Source: Notospermus geniculatus
Taxonomy: Eukaryota > Nemertea > Pilidiophora > Heteronemertea > Lineidae
Length of the DNA stretch: 64,000 bases
Assembly: GCA_002633025.1 (NCBI GenBank)
Contig: NMRB01000730.1
Location: 7,233-71,232 of the forward strand
Direction of reading: 5' to 3'
Both the position numbers and the translations under genes were made by a program. The notes beneath the pieces were generated by a model. The model searched no databases, was not told where the DNA came from, and saw only the letters and a list, made by a program, of their open reading frames with translations. Numbering within the stretch: the stretch's first letter is position 1; every line of letters starts with the position of its first letter. Below are positions 41,305 through 52,400 of the stretch, piece by piece.

Positions 41305-42015
41305 AGCTGTGACGTGTTTCCAAATTAGGGATCACTTCCAGAATGACTGCTTCTACCTGAATACATTTGCAGACATCTCTTACTCGCCTTGAGGGTGTCA
41401 CTGAATGTTCAGCACTCGTCTGTCCTCACGTCGCAAAACAAAGCACCATCCACACTCTCGTCTCTTAGCTTCCTGTATTCAGGTCACGCCGCTGGATTTT
41501 TTCTGGGCGCTTGGACAAACGAATCCTGTCTGGGATATCGATTACCCTGTTCCGTAGCAGTATCGCTGTCTCCGTTCGGGCCATTTGTGTACCTTCACCC
41601 TTTTATTGGTCGCCCGTCATTCCCATATTGATATTTATGAATTCATAGGGTTATGGCTCGGCTTTCGTGATTGATTCGTAGACCGTGAAGGCACCAGAAG
41701 GAATTAAGGGCTCTCGACTTCTACGTGGATGACAGTTCTGAGAAGTAGGGATGTTCTGTTGTTGTAGCATAGTCATTGATCTTATCATGGGGTAGCTGAT
41801 CAGATCTGTCTGGACTTACATTTGTTGGTACAACATGTCAAATTTTTCAGTATGAAAGGTGATTACACCAAAATCACTGTAGAAAGGTCGGTGACCTGGC
41901 TTGTCACTGAGATCTAGCTCCTCCAAATATTATCACATCAAAAGCGTCAGTGTCAGGACTTCGATTTGAAGATATCAACAGCCTGCTGTGTGGTCAGCAA
42001 TGCCGTGCATCACCA

Positions 42016-42185
42016 TTAGGAGCAGTCAGCTGCGCGTATTGCCAAAAGATGGCAGCAAAGTTCTAGCAGACCAATACACAGGAAAATCCATGTGATTGGT
42101 GCTCGATCAAGAATGAATGGGTCCACAAAATGCATTGAATTGGGCCGTAGTGACACCTATTGGTCAACTCACTGATAGTTCCTAT
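42016..42185 (+). mobile_element. MITE family 6, copy 3
   Basis: TTAGGAGCAGTCAGCTGCGC, ATTGCCAAAAGATGGCAGCA, GTGCTCGATCAAGAATGAA, GGGCCGTAGTGACACCTATT and CACTGATAGTTCCTAT. It is most similar to 35755-35922. Confidence 0.88.
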
Positions 42186-42357
42186 GGAAAAGCTGGACCC
42201 TGGCAATGCCAGACCTCACTGACCTTACAAATCGGATTTTGGTGTACAGTCAGTCACTCAGGTCCCTCATGAAAATAGATGCGGAGGCCTGCATTCAGCA
42301 TCCCTGAATTTGTCCTTTGAAAATGGTGGGTTTCTGACGTGAAAAGAAATCTAAAGG

Positions 42358-42491
42358 CCTGGGCTGACCACACAGAAAGTCCGATATTGCTACCGGCGCC
42401 TATCGGCAGTTAGTTACAATGCATTTTCCCATATCTAAACTGGCAACAGGCACCGAAAGCACTATTGGACTTTCTGTGTGGTCGGCCCTGG
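42358..42491. mobile_element. MITE with CCTGGGCTGACCACACAG ends
   Basis: CCTGGGCTGACCACACAGAA-AGTCC pairs with GGACTTTCTGTGTGGTCGGCCCTGG-like sequence. 134 bp. The inner CGGCGCCTATCGG is also symmetrical. It is non-coding. Confidence 0.85.
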
Positions 42492-42915
42492 AAATGGAGT
42501 GGAACCTTCCTTTAGGCTGAAATTTCATAGAACTACATGGTATATTGACACATCAGTTAATAACTTCACGGTCGCAAACCCTTTGTGAAGCCTTTCCTAA
42601 CCGGCATGTCCTTATAGCCTAGCTCTATACTAATCACAGCCTTCCAGACGCCTAAGAAAAATGGACGTTAGGAAACGTCTGCCGTCTCTGGTAGTGAATG
42701 TTGATATGAAGCCGTCTCTAGATGAACATACTTCCGTACTGTGTTGATTGCCTATTAGCACGATATTTACAAAACCGACGACAAATATTGCCCAGCCCGA
42801 TAATGTTCCGAGAATTAGTTTAAAATGCGCAGTTGACTACAGGGATGAGTGTTATTGACATAATTTCTGAAATTGTCGGTGCTGCTTTTTAAGCATGATC
42901 CATGTCAAATTTTAT

Positions 42916-43858
42916 TATCTCCCCGCTTTTTGAAAAAAGTCGGGGAGATATTGTTTTACCCTCCGCCGTCAGTCCGGCTGTCCGGCTGTCTGTCCGTCCG
43001 TCCGTCCGTCCGTCCGAAAGTGATATCTCCTCCTAGACCGTTCAACGGAGGAGCTTGAAACTTTGGTATATATTAGGTACTCATCCACTATTGTGCACAA
43101 CACTCTTGGAATTTCGATCCAACTCCCTGTCTTTCCACCAGGGGGCGATGTGTGAAAAACACATTTATGGTCATTACTCCAAAAGTAAGTGTGATAAAGT
43201 GATGAAATTTGGTGTGAAGGTTTATCTGTGACAGCTTCATAATATATCATACGGGTTTTGACCTTGACCTACTTTCAAGGTCACAGGGGTCAAACTTTAA
43301 TAAAAACTAGGAGCCGTCCGAAAGTGATAGCTCCTCCTGGGCCGTTCAATGGAGGAGATTGAAACTTTGGTATATATTAGGTACTCATCCAATGATGTGC
43401 ACAACACTCATAGAATTTCAATCCAACTCCCTGTCTTTCCACCAGGGGGCGATCCGTGACAAATACATTTATGGCCATTACTCCTAAAGTAATTGTGATA
43501 AAGTGACAAAATTTTGTGTGAAGGTTCATCTGTAACATCTTCACAATATATTGGACAGGTTTTGACGTTGACCTACTTTCAAGGTCACAAGGGGCGAACA
43601 TTCCTTAAAACCACAAGAAACATGTGAAAAACACGTCTATGGCCATTATTCGTAAACTATTTGTGATGAGGTGACAAAATTGTGAGTGGTGGTGTTTCTG
43701 GAATTTGGAATGTTTACGTACCGTACTCGACTGCTAATCTGCCCAACCCCCAGTGTATTTCGATCAAACTCAGCCTCTTCCCACCAGGGGTCAATATATG
43801 AAAGACACAGGAAAGATAACCATGTCACCATTACTTCCTGTCGAAAGCGGGGAGATAT
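42916..43858. mobile_element. TIR element with about 300-bp internal tandem repeats (type II)
   Basis: The ends ATATCTCCCCGC-type (TATCTCCCCGCTTTT) and AAAGCGGGGAGATAT are inverted. Inside are a (GTCC)n tract at 42984-43017 and two full plus one partial repeat of about 302 bp (from about 43013, 43316 and 43619). Each full repeat has CGAAAGTGATA-CTCCTCCT, GAAACTTTGGTATATATTAG, TTTCCACCAGGGGGCGAT and TGACCTACTTTCAAGGTCAC. The internal order matches the type I element at 14428-15908 although the ends differ. Confidence 0.85.
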
Positions 43859-44019
43859 GCGATGGGCTCCCCATCGACATTGCTCTAGTTAATAATGCAG
43901 ACATAGCAGTGAGTTGGGACTGTCTGGTATCTGGGTCCCAAGGCGCTGAAATTTGGCAACTGCAGCGGTTCTGATGTCCACGGAGAAAGTAGCACCAAAC
44001 GTGGCTCAATTTCTCCCAC

Positions 44020-44494
44020 AAGCCTCTTTCACACTGGACTTGCGTACAGTTGCGTTGTGCGATGTACCGAATACGCCCAAAATTAGGCTGCATACTCAGG
44101 AAATAAATGTTGCTATGTGCAGGATCAGCGTAGTCCCTGAACCCAGACTAAGCAAAAGTAGGCAACACTGGGCCCTTCCGTACGTAACACTATGCCAGCC
44201 TCAAAGGATTTTTCGTCGGACTGTCGTTGGGTAGCGTACTATTGCGTAGGCATGGCGTACAGTAGCGTAGTGTTGCGTAGACTTGCGTGAAAACTGCGTA
44301 CTTTCTGTGTCCAGTGCTCTATGCCGAAAGTACGCGAAAAAATTAAACATGTTTAATTTTTTGCGTCCATCTCGCGAACCAATTTGCGTCCCTCGGCGTA
44401 TTGCCACGAAGGCACAGCGTAGGCCAGCGTAAGCTTGGCGAAGTCAGTACGCCACACTATGCAACTCTACGTAGGCCCACTATGAAAGGGGCTT
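44020..44494. mobile_element. TIR element family 7, copy 2
   Basis: AAGCCTCTTTCACACTGGAC and ACTATGAAAGGGGCTT ends, with the same interior as 36636-37048 plus extra CGTAGTGTTGCGTAGACTTG-type blocks. Reading frames here repeat those of copy 1 and are not genes. Confidence 0.9.
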
Positions 44495-44874
44495 TACATC
44501 CAAGGACCATAACGCTGGTCTCACCCGGTGCAAATCCTGGCTGGTTCATCAAGTATCAATGTCTGACCCCAATATTGCGGTCACTGGCGTGATAGCCAGT
44601 ACATCATGGCAATTGGCTTATCAGTTCGATCACGGTGTAACAAGATCACCCGGGATGGGCATAACTATTATGAGTTTAGTCGAGGATTTAGCCAATCCAA
44701 TGAACCAAGTTGCCATGCTGACTAACCTGATCTTCTGTTGATAAAATCACAATCGTTGTGCCCGGTTTATAAGATTATCGTGGACACTATATATGCACAT
44801 TTGACATGATTGTGGTGGACATGGAGACTGCATGACAAATTTGATGGAGTCATTGCTGGAGATTGTTGGTTGGG

Positions 44875-44935
44875 GACAAAATGTCCAGGGATGAAAAATC
44901 CAAGGAGACAAAATGTCCAGGAAAGAAAAGAAGGG
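44875..44935. repeat. GGACAAAATGTCCAGGGA repeat
   Basis: Two units of about 31 bp (GGGGACAAAATGTCCAGGGA, GGAGACAAAATGTCCAGGAA). It is the same motif as at 34030-34107. Confidence 0.7.
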
Positions 44936-44984
44936 AAAAATATTCTCTAATGTGTTACTGCAAGGACGGTTGAGATTGTGCCAG

Positions 44985-45300
44985 TATCAAGGTCAAGGAG
45001 AATTTGTCAAGGTCATATGGGCAGCAGACGTGTGAGGACTAGGTCGTCATGTTCGAGGTCACATGCTGATTTTGTGCGGTTTGACAGATTAAATTGTCAA
45101 GGTCAAATGTGGACACCAAAGCTGCAAAAAGCACTAGTCATCATGATCAGAGTGAAGCTCTTGACAGATTAAATGGTCACGGTCAGATGTGGACATCAGA
45201 GGTAGGAGAACAACTAGGTCATCATGGTCAAGGTCACAGATAGCAAAGGTCAAGGACAATGCTAGGACAAAGACAGGATCTCAGAATTCAGGGGTGGTGA
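44985..45300 (+). repeat. Degenerate AGGTCA-rich repeat, about 95-bp unit
   Basis: TTGACAGATTAAAT-GTCA-GGTCA-ATGTGGACA occurs twice (about 45081 and 45161), with CTAGGTC-TCATG-TC between. TCAAGGTCA occurs four times and AGGTCA more often. It is similar in motif content to 12464-12742 but with a different unit. Confidence 0.7.
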
Positions 45301-46049
45301 AGACAATGAGGATTGATTTTGATAGGCTGACAATTTTGAGGGTCAAGGGATGCCATAACTTGCCAGGAGACAACAAGGAAGAGATCATGGTCCTTTCATC
45401 TTGTGACCTGAGAAACACATCATGGAATAGTTGCGGACGTGACATAAGCTCTTGTCTACCCAAATATTGTGTCTCATCACCAGCCTGTTCTTACCCGAAG
45501 ACGTATGTTCTGAGCCCTAACATAATAAAAGCAAGCTTGAGAACGTTGTAACAGCAGTATGCTTGACGATATTGTTATCAATAAATAATGAATAGGCAAC
45601 ACGATATCTCTTCAGTAATCTAGAAATGATGTTCGTATTGACTAATATAATATGGACCACAGTACTCTTTCATAACTTGTTACTTATCAGCACGTCCAAT
45701 GGTTTATGGATGGATAGATGTAGCCAGGGTCCTAGTCTCGGCTGCGGTATTATTTGGTGATTTATAACAAGATTCTGGACAACTTAAGAATATGTAGCCC
45801 TTTCCAAACTTGTTCTGAATATGGAGTGTGAGCAAATTAACTTCTTTCGGTGCATTCCCAAGGTTTCTTTTGTTGGCTAAAGATACTTTACCTTGATGTT
45901 GACTAGGACGTAGAAGAGTCTGGTCTGAAGGCATACCAGTCAGTGACTCCAAGGAGCATTCCTGATGCACTGCATAAAACATGCATCACACTCCCTTTTC
46001 TCTCATGCAGGGATCGACGCTCACAACGGCAGCACTGGCATTGCCGTTG

Positions 46050-46245
46050 TCACAGCAAATAGTTTTAACGTTTTGATGCATACTTGATGCATGTTCATCA
46101 AACATGCACCTGAATAAACTAGTTTTGGGCAGATAAGAGGTATGAAGAGGTATGAATGATGCATATTGCATCAAACATGCATTGGATAGATGCATGGATT
46201 TTGCAAATTCTCTAATGATGATGCATGTTTGGGGCAGGGTTAATG
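46050..46245. repeat. ATGCAT-rich degenerate repeat
   Basis: TGATGCAT, CATCAAACATGCA and GATGCATG recur at irregular spacing. Related sequence is at 57540-57770 and 58985-59255. Confidence 0.65.
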
Positions 46246-46866
46246 CATACTTTATATTAGTGCCCCTGAGAGATGGTAAGGAAGTCTGTTAGCAGGGTTG
46301 CCAGGTACTTGCTCTTGAGAAATAGTTTCATCAACTGTCCCTGAAGTCCAATCCTACTTTTGGCATTCTGTATCTCCGGTATCGTTTTGATCAGATGATG
46401 AGACGTTACCCAGGCAGCAAGATTCCTTTTACGTCAATATAATAGCATTTTGATGAAGATCACTTGGAGGTGTCTGGGCCTGAGCCCTCTGTACAAGATT
46501 TATCGCAGGGATGAACTTGGTGTCTCGTTATATATCTGGTTAATATCAAAGCTTATATATCTGGCAAAGATGTAAGCTTCTTGGTAACTGGGAATAAATC
46601 ATACGGAATTCAAAGTGAAAGATAGCTCGTAAAGGATGCGGTTGGACTTGGATCATGTGTGTGCTGGGTTGTGGGGTCGTGTCGGGGTAAAAAGGAACAC
46701 AATCAAGTCCTGTTTTTCCTAAAATTTACTGCCCGGTGTCTGTGTCTGCCAGTAATTAATCACACAGTCCATGGTTTAAAAGTGAAATTTCTAGGACTGC
46801 ACGAGACAAGTGATATATTTGGTCTAGGTTGAGATTTTGAATTATACTGTTAACTAGTAGAAGACT

Positions 46867-47135
46867 TTGAAAAGGACAAAACAGCTAATCAAGCCCAGTT
46901 TATGTAAATTATGCATGTCAATCTTCCAAAAATCAAGTCAGTTCTATATGAAATCAGCATATCTGCCACAACAAGGTTACCTAAAACAAGTCCATGCTGC
47001 TTTACAAAAAAATCTGCATCTATCTCCCAGAAGGTTGCATTTTCTGCATAAAGTCATAACCAGTTCCACAAAAACTCTGTGTCTTTCTGCCAACCATTGC
47101 ATACTCTACAAAAAATCAAGTCCACCTGCATCGAT
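46867..47135. repeat. Degenerate A/C-rich repeat, about 63-bp unit
   Basis: ACAAAAA-TCTGCAT, CCAGAAGGTTGCAT and CTACAAAAAATCAAGTCCA type blocks recur about four times. This explains the periodic lysine/serine-rich 90-codon frame. Confidence 0.55.
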
Positions 47136-47906
47136 TTAATACCAGAAGGTCGCAGGGTCTACAACTTGACCTTACACAGACATCTCCTACGAGCAACCCA
47201 GATCACTCCTTGAGGGACCTCGCATGTTTGAGTAAATTACCTCTCTCGATCAGAATACATTGCCACACCTCTGAACCCCCTATTCATCCTCCTCCGTATA
47301 TTGATGAATTCAACAGGGAGTATTTTCCGGTTGATGTGTCAGGCAATTTTAACTCCACGTCTGTAGCTCTCATTTGTCGCTAGGATCAATCGGGTTCGCA
47401 AAATGGTCACGATTCTGAAATTGATTAAACACGAAGTTGAATGGTATCGGTGCATTTATCACATCTCGGGTTAAGGTCTCTGCGTTCTTGTTCCATGATA
47501 ATGATTATATGAGGCTTCGAAAATATTACACTTGGATTGAAACCTTTGAAGTGCTGGGTAAAGGACATTCAATTACGCGCAAAAAAAGGTTCCTGTTAAT
47601 GAGATCCTTTGGTGGTTGAATAGATTGTGCTTGGAGAATAGATCGTGCTTGGAGAATAGGTTGATCTGAGAGTTAGTCTTCTTTGTGTCTATCTCATGAA
47701 AATGGCCGCCTGTCTACCAGTTTGTTCCCTGGTGAGAGAAGCCTAGTCTGGTTTCATGTCCAAGCAGTCATGGCCTCCACGCACTCGTCCACATATTGGT
47801 TCGATTTTCGGATGCGGCCATTTTGTGAGCTCTAAGGATTGGTACTGTCAACTGCTGCTGGTAGTAGACAAAATAAAGCACAAAAAACGACACACAATGT
47901 GGAACA

Positions 47907-48088
47907 ATATAATCCAAGTCGTTGCCGATATTTGCCAAATTTCGACCCCACGGGATCTTCTTCAGGCACTTTCAAGTCAAAATGCAGAAGTGAAATAACA
48001 CTTCCGGGGTTTTGACTTGAAAGTGCCTGAAGAAGACCCCGGTTTAGGGTTGAAAATTTGCAAGTATCGGAAACGACTTGGATTATAT
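47907..48088. mobile_element. Long foldback MITE, arms of about 75 bp
   Basis: ATATAATCCAAGTCGTTGCC...GGCACTTTCAAGTCAAAA pairs with TTTTGACTTGAAAGTGCCTG...AACGACTTGGATTATAT. A loop of about 30 bp separates the arms. CCTGAAGAAG and CTTCTTCAGG occur in the arms. Confidence 0.9.
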
Positions 48089-48544
48089 TGTCAACTGCTC
48101 CTGGATACAGTCACAAACTTTCTTAGGCAGCTTCTGTTCAATTCACAAGATTGCAGATACTGACTGGTACTTCGTCAACATCAGACGAGACATGTCCTTT
48201 GACCAACTACAGAGTGGAAGGTTGTTCTCCTCCAGCAATGGACACTATTTGCCAAAAGTAATTGGGCCTGTACTTCAGTCAAATCTTCATCCTGTTGAGC
48301 CTAGCGCGCCATGCTTACCTTCAGTCTTTCCTGACCGCCAGCAAATTGATGTAGACAGGCTCAACTTGTGTGAACTGACCATTTGCCTACGATCATCAAA
48401 TTCTTGCCGTCTTGCAATGAGCCATCCTTGAACCTGGCTGAACTGTGGGTGTACTGAAGTCTTTAGTGAATATATTGAATTTCCTTCATCAGTTCCGGCT
48501 TGGATCTATCTTCCAATGCATGATTGGAATATGAAATTGGTACT

Positions 48545-48796
48545 TCAATTCACCAAGTCTAATGGGGGTAACTTGTTGATAATATGGTCTTGTACAAGTT
48601 TCTCTAGCGACATACGGCAAAGGCGCCACCCCAAAAAAGAGTTTTCTCGCACAAGGTTTGGATACCTATTGGCAACTTGGCCATGGAATGCTTCGGCACT
48701 CGTTTGTGTCATTCGATTCCGATTCCGCGCAAGTCGTAGAGCAGCGTCTGAAGACCAAAAAAGATCTTGTTCATCATGTTCATTAGTTGTCTTCAT
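48545..48796 (-). pseudogene. Unrecognised open frame, possible coding relic
   Basis: An 83-codon minus-strand frame starts MKTTNEHDEQDLFWSSDAAL, is free of repeats, and has fairly protein-like composition (for example VRENSFLGWRLCRMSLEKLV). Downstream on the same strand other frames show similar short protein-like patches (for example RFKDGSLQDGKNLM) broken by stops. This could be a decayed transposon protein or chance. I recognise no family. Confidence 0.25.
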
Positions 48797-49065
48797 TTAG
48801 GTTTCTTTGGAAGTTTTATGAGGTCAACAGATTGGTAATTTAATTGAGTTTTCTTCTGCCTACAACAAGCAAAATCTTTCTGTTGAAATACACTGTATGA
48901 ATATGTCAGGCAGAAACTTCATCTCTCGTCTTTTCCGAAAGCCTTCTTTCCATCTGATCAACCAAACTATTTCCTGATGATTACGTGAGGTATTTGTCTT
49001 GCACCTTTCTACTGTACCATAGTCCCCTTGGTGCTTAGCTAAAAGCCTGTGCAATCCGGGGGGGG

Positions 49066-49103
49066 NNNNNNNNNNNNNNNNNNNNNNNNNNNNNNNNNNN
49101 NNN
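49066..49103. other. Assembly gap, 38 N
   Basis: The gap is flanked by eight G on the left and seven C on the right, which would pair as the G/C-rich arms of the adjacent family 4 MITE. The gap probably reflects failed sequencing through a strong hairpin. Confidence 0.95.
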
Positions 49104-49243
49104 CCCCCCCTTTCAGCCAACAAATCTGTAAAATTGATCATGAAATTCTGAAATTTGGAGGAAATCATTGAAATTCACCGCAGCAGATTTCAATGTAGCA
49201 CAGTGCATCCCCTCTTTTCCGAAATCGTGGATCCACCACTGTA
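49104..49243 (-). mobile_element. MITE family 4, copy 4, reverse orientation, cut by the gap
   Basis: GCCAACAAATCTGTAAAATT, GGAAATCATTGAAATTCACC, GATTTCAATGTAGCACAGTG and TTTTCCGAAATCGTGGATCC are the reverse complement of 35234-35408. The end facing the gap is missing. Confidence 0.85.
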
Positions 49244-50284
49244 GAGTACGGGAGTAGGATTACTTCTTTGATGCCAGTATTTGGCTCTATCCTGCTTTAA
49301 CTTCCATCGTGCAGACAGGATGAAAGGAGAGGCCTCCTGTATGAAGCTAATTATCACGAAGGAGTAATTAACAGAGCGTTTGAACCAACACCTCAACTCC
49401 ATCCAGACACGTGTGCTCGGACATCAAGGGAAAGACTCTGCCGGTAACTGTTTTGCTAAGCGTTAGTCTAGTGGCATCTCTGGTCTTGTTGGTACGCTGT
49501 CCATTTCGTAGATATCGGCCTAATCTAGATGGAACAGCAGTGCCAATGATCAAGGCCCATATTCCACCTGCTGATCTGACAAACCAATTTTATCTGCAGA
49601 ATTAAGAGGGTTTTAGATGATATTTGTGACCCCGCTCTGGCAAAAAGAGTCGCATGTCGCTCAGAAGGTGAGCCTCACAGACTAAGATGACACCAGGAGA
49701 AAATGGAAGAAATAGACTGCTTCAGATAGACAGACAATACTGAAACTGACAAACATTTAGTCTCAACCTGCCAAGCCAAGAGCGACATGTGTCTGGTTTT
49801 GCCAGATCGAGTCACAAATATTTCCAAAATACCATAGCCAAGACTTACTTCAACTAAAAACTTCCTTTAAAATCATTCCTGGAGGCAGAGATTAGACACG
49901 CGGGTGTCTGTCAGGGGTTAAGACCCGGATCGATAAGTATGGGAATGAACACAACTGCTTGTCTAGTAACAAGGAGAGTTCCAATATTACATATCCCTCT
50001 GCTTTTTTGGTTCAGAGGATACTGGATCATAACTGTGATTGAAAAACTCGGTACGGGAAGATGATGTCCGTTTCCACGACAGTCTCTGCTCCACTTTGTG
50101 GTGAGCAGTGCATTAGGGTTTGGAGAATCCTTCCATGGTTTAAAGCCATTTTGTACATCGGCCTGTGACTAAAAGCAACTGAATGCAACAGTCGCTATCG
50201 ATGTACGCGTTCCACACACATGGGTTATGACAGGTCATTGCGGCAACAAGTGGCACAATCCAGTTTTCAATATGGAGCGCGCAC

Positions 50285-50666
50285 ATCGGACAGGCAATGG
50301 TACTGAATTGTACGCGGAAATTGTTGATGTCTTACGACATGTCCGATCGGACCACTCGGGAGTCATTTTGTGGGTCACATGATTCCATCACGTGACCAGG
50401 TGTGCTCCACAAACGAGGAAATTCATTGCCAGCGCGTACATCAGAAGTGACTGTAGACGACTAGAAGCAACTGTTGGCAACGAGTAGAACAGGAGCAACT
50501 GGCTGGAACTAGCGGCAACGGTTGGCAATAGCGTTGCCGGTGCACGTGCATCAGCCTGTTTGAGCATCTGATCAGTTGCTGCTGGTTCCAGGTAGTCGCC
50601 AACCATTGCCAGAAACGCCATTGCCGGTAGTTGCTTCCAGTCGCAAGGCCGATGTACGCTAGGCTT
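50285..50666. mobile_element. Repeat with foldback core, copy 2
   Basis: A match to 8434-8783, including CGGACCACTCGGGA, GGTGTGCTCCACAAACGAGG, GAGCAACTGGCTGGAACTAG and CAGTCGCAAGGC. It carries an extra GTCACATGATTCCATCACGT segment. It lies between two halves of a TIR element (about 50060-50160 and 50697-50770) like that at 25878-26330, so it is probably a nested insertion. Confidence 0.82.
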
Positions 50667-51349
50667 AACAAATTGTTTTACATTTCATTTTCCCAATAGT
50701 TCCTGTGAAAATTGCAACGCTCACTGCTAAACACAGATGGATACTGCTGTTGTTGAAATGGGCCTTAACTTACAGGATTACAGGATCTTGTTTTCGCAGA
50801 CTGCCTTTTCATGTAAAGGAGTTGTAATGTACTTGTTGCATGAATACGATGATGGAATCCACTTGGAGCACACTCTTTCTTTCATACATTAGCCAAATGG
50901 CATCTCTCTCTTGAGTTATTTACCGTCGTTACCTAGGTATGTTAAAGCAAACCGGTCATACACCTTTGAAAGTGTAGAACCATCTTATAAACACAACACA
51001 GGAAGCGCATTCATGCTTCCTATGCTCTTCATCAATTTGACGAAAAAAGAACAAATTGGTCGAAGGTGATGGTGGAAAAAAACAGTTAGAGATATCAACA
51101 GAGACAGGTATCCATTCAATGATACCTGTTTTTGAATAGAAAATAACATACAGTAAAATGTTCTAGTGCTTCTTAGATATTGTCCTTTTCTCTGCTTTCA
51201 ACACTCCTGAATCTGGATTTGAAAGCCAGCAGCATTACGAAGTACGATAAGTGCATGCTCCATTCAGGAACACTTCAGGAAGGGGCAGACAGTAGAAATA
51301 AGGGTTACAGGATTTCATTCCCATGCATTTCTTCCCTTGACATCGTGTC

Positions 51350-51680
51350 CCAGACATTTTGTACCCTATTGCCTTTTGTCCTTGGAAAAATCATCCCTTA
51401 GGACACATCATCCCATGAGACATTTCAGCTCCACGGACTTTCCGTCCCAAGAAATTACGTCCCTGAGGACATGCCGTCCTCGAACATTTCATCCCCAAGG
51501 ACTTTCCATCCCAAGAAATTTCATCTCAGAGAACATTATGCCATCCTTAGACGTTTTGTCCCAAGGACTTTCCACTGCTGTATATTTCATCTCCAAGGAA
51601 TCCCCAGACATCCATCTCCAAGAACTTCCCACCCCAGACACTTCATCCCCGAGGACTTTCCATCCCTGGACATATCGTCC
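51350..51680 (+). repeat. Degenerate tandem repeat of (TTTC)CATCCC-AAGGACTTTCC units
   Basis: Units of about 19-24 bp (AAGGACTTTCCATCCC, GACATTTCATCCC, AAGAAATTTCATC) are repeated about fifteen times. The three reading frames of 84-139 codons over it are periodic (RTFHPKKF, PRTFHP) and come from the repeat. The motif is related to the GGACATTTTGTCC repeats elsewhere. Confidence 0.85.
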
Positions 51681-52039
51681 CTCAGCACGGCCAATGATGA
51701 ACACGTATTCATCTTCTTCATGTAGATCTGATACAACTGCTTCAAACATGCTCTGAGATTCCAACGATCGTGTAAAGCTCCCATATTGGCCGTCTACCTT
51801 TAGTAAATTGCTCATCTATCTCCGGAACTCTCCATTAATCAGTGAGCTGTTTGTTTAATTGGCATCTAGAGGAGAAAATGTGAAGAAGGATTTTGTAGTG
51901 CCGAGCTCAACATCTTGTCAAACTCTTCAGTAGACAACTGGCTAATGCTCTTAGTAGTGTACTCGGGGTGTAGAAAGAAGTTGTGGACTTTGTTAGGATA
52001 TTTGCTTAAAACTTCAGAAATAATGATATTTTTTGCAAG

Positions 52040-52400
52040 AAACGTTGAAAATACCAATGATATTTGCTTGAAACTTTGAAAATACCAATGATATTTGCTC
52101 TAAACTTTGAAAACACCAAATGATATTTGCTTGAAACTTGAAAGTACTGATGGTATTTGCCTGAAATCATGGGCCCGGCAATGATATCTGCTTGAAACTT
52201 TGAAAGTACCAAAGACATTTGCGTGAAACGTTGAAAATACCAATGATATATGCTTGAAACTTTGAAAATACCAATGATATTTGCTTGGAACTTCGAAAAT
52301 ACCAATGATATTTGCTTGGAACTTTGAAAATACCAATGATATTTGCCTGAACCATCGAAAATAGGTAAGATTGCTTGAAACTTTGAAAATACCAAATACC
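52040..52400 (-). repeat. 31-bp minisatellite open in all three minus frames
   Basis: Units of about 31 bp (GAAAATACCAATGATATTTG plus CTTGAAACTTT) are repeated about eleven times with variation. Because 31 is not a multiple of 3, each minus-strand frame cycles through the same periodic peptide (KYHWYF, SLVFSKF, NIIGIFKV), giving overlapping frames of 81, 100 and 147 codons. No cellular protein family is suggested. Confidence 0.9.

Noticed and set aside
49381-49604. Short frame with a hydrophobic stretch (VTVLLSVSLVASLVLLV) followed by basic residues, like a membrane protein tail
   Set aside because: It is only about 70 codons, with an in-frame stop just upstream. The ATTAACAG acceptor is weak, and nothing recognisable surrounds it, so chance is likely.
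51337-51815. Overlapping frames of 84-139 codons on both strands
   Set aside because: They are periodic translations of the degenerate tandem repeat.
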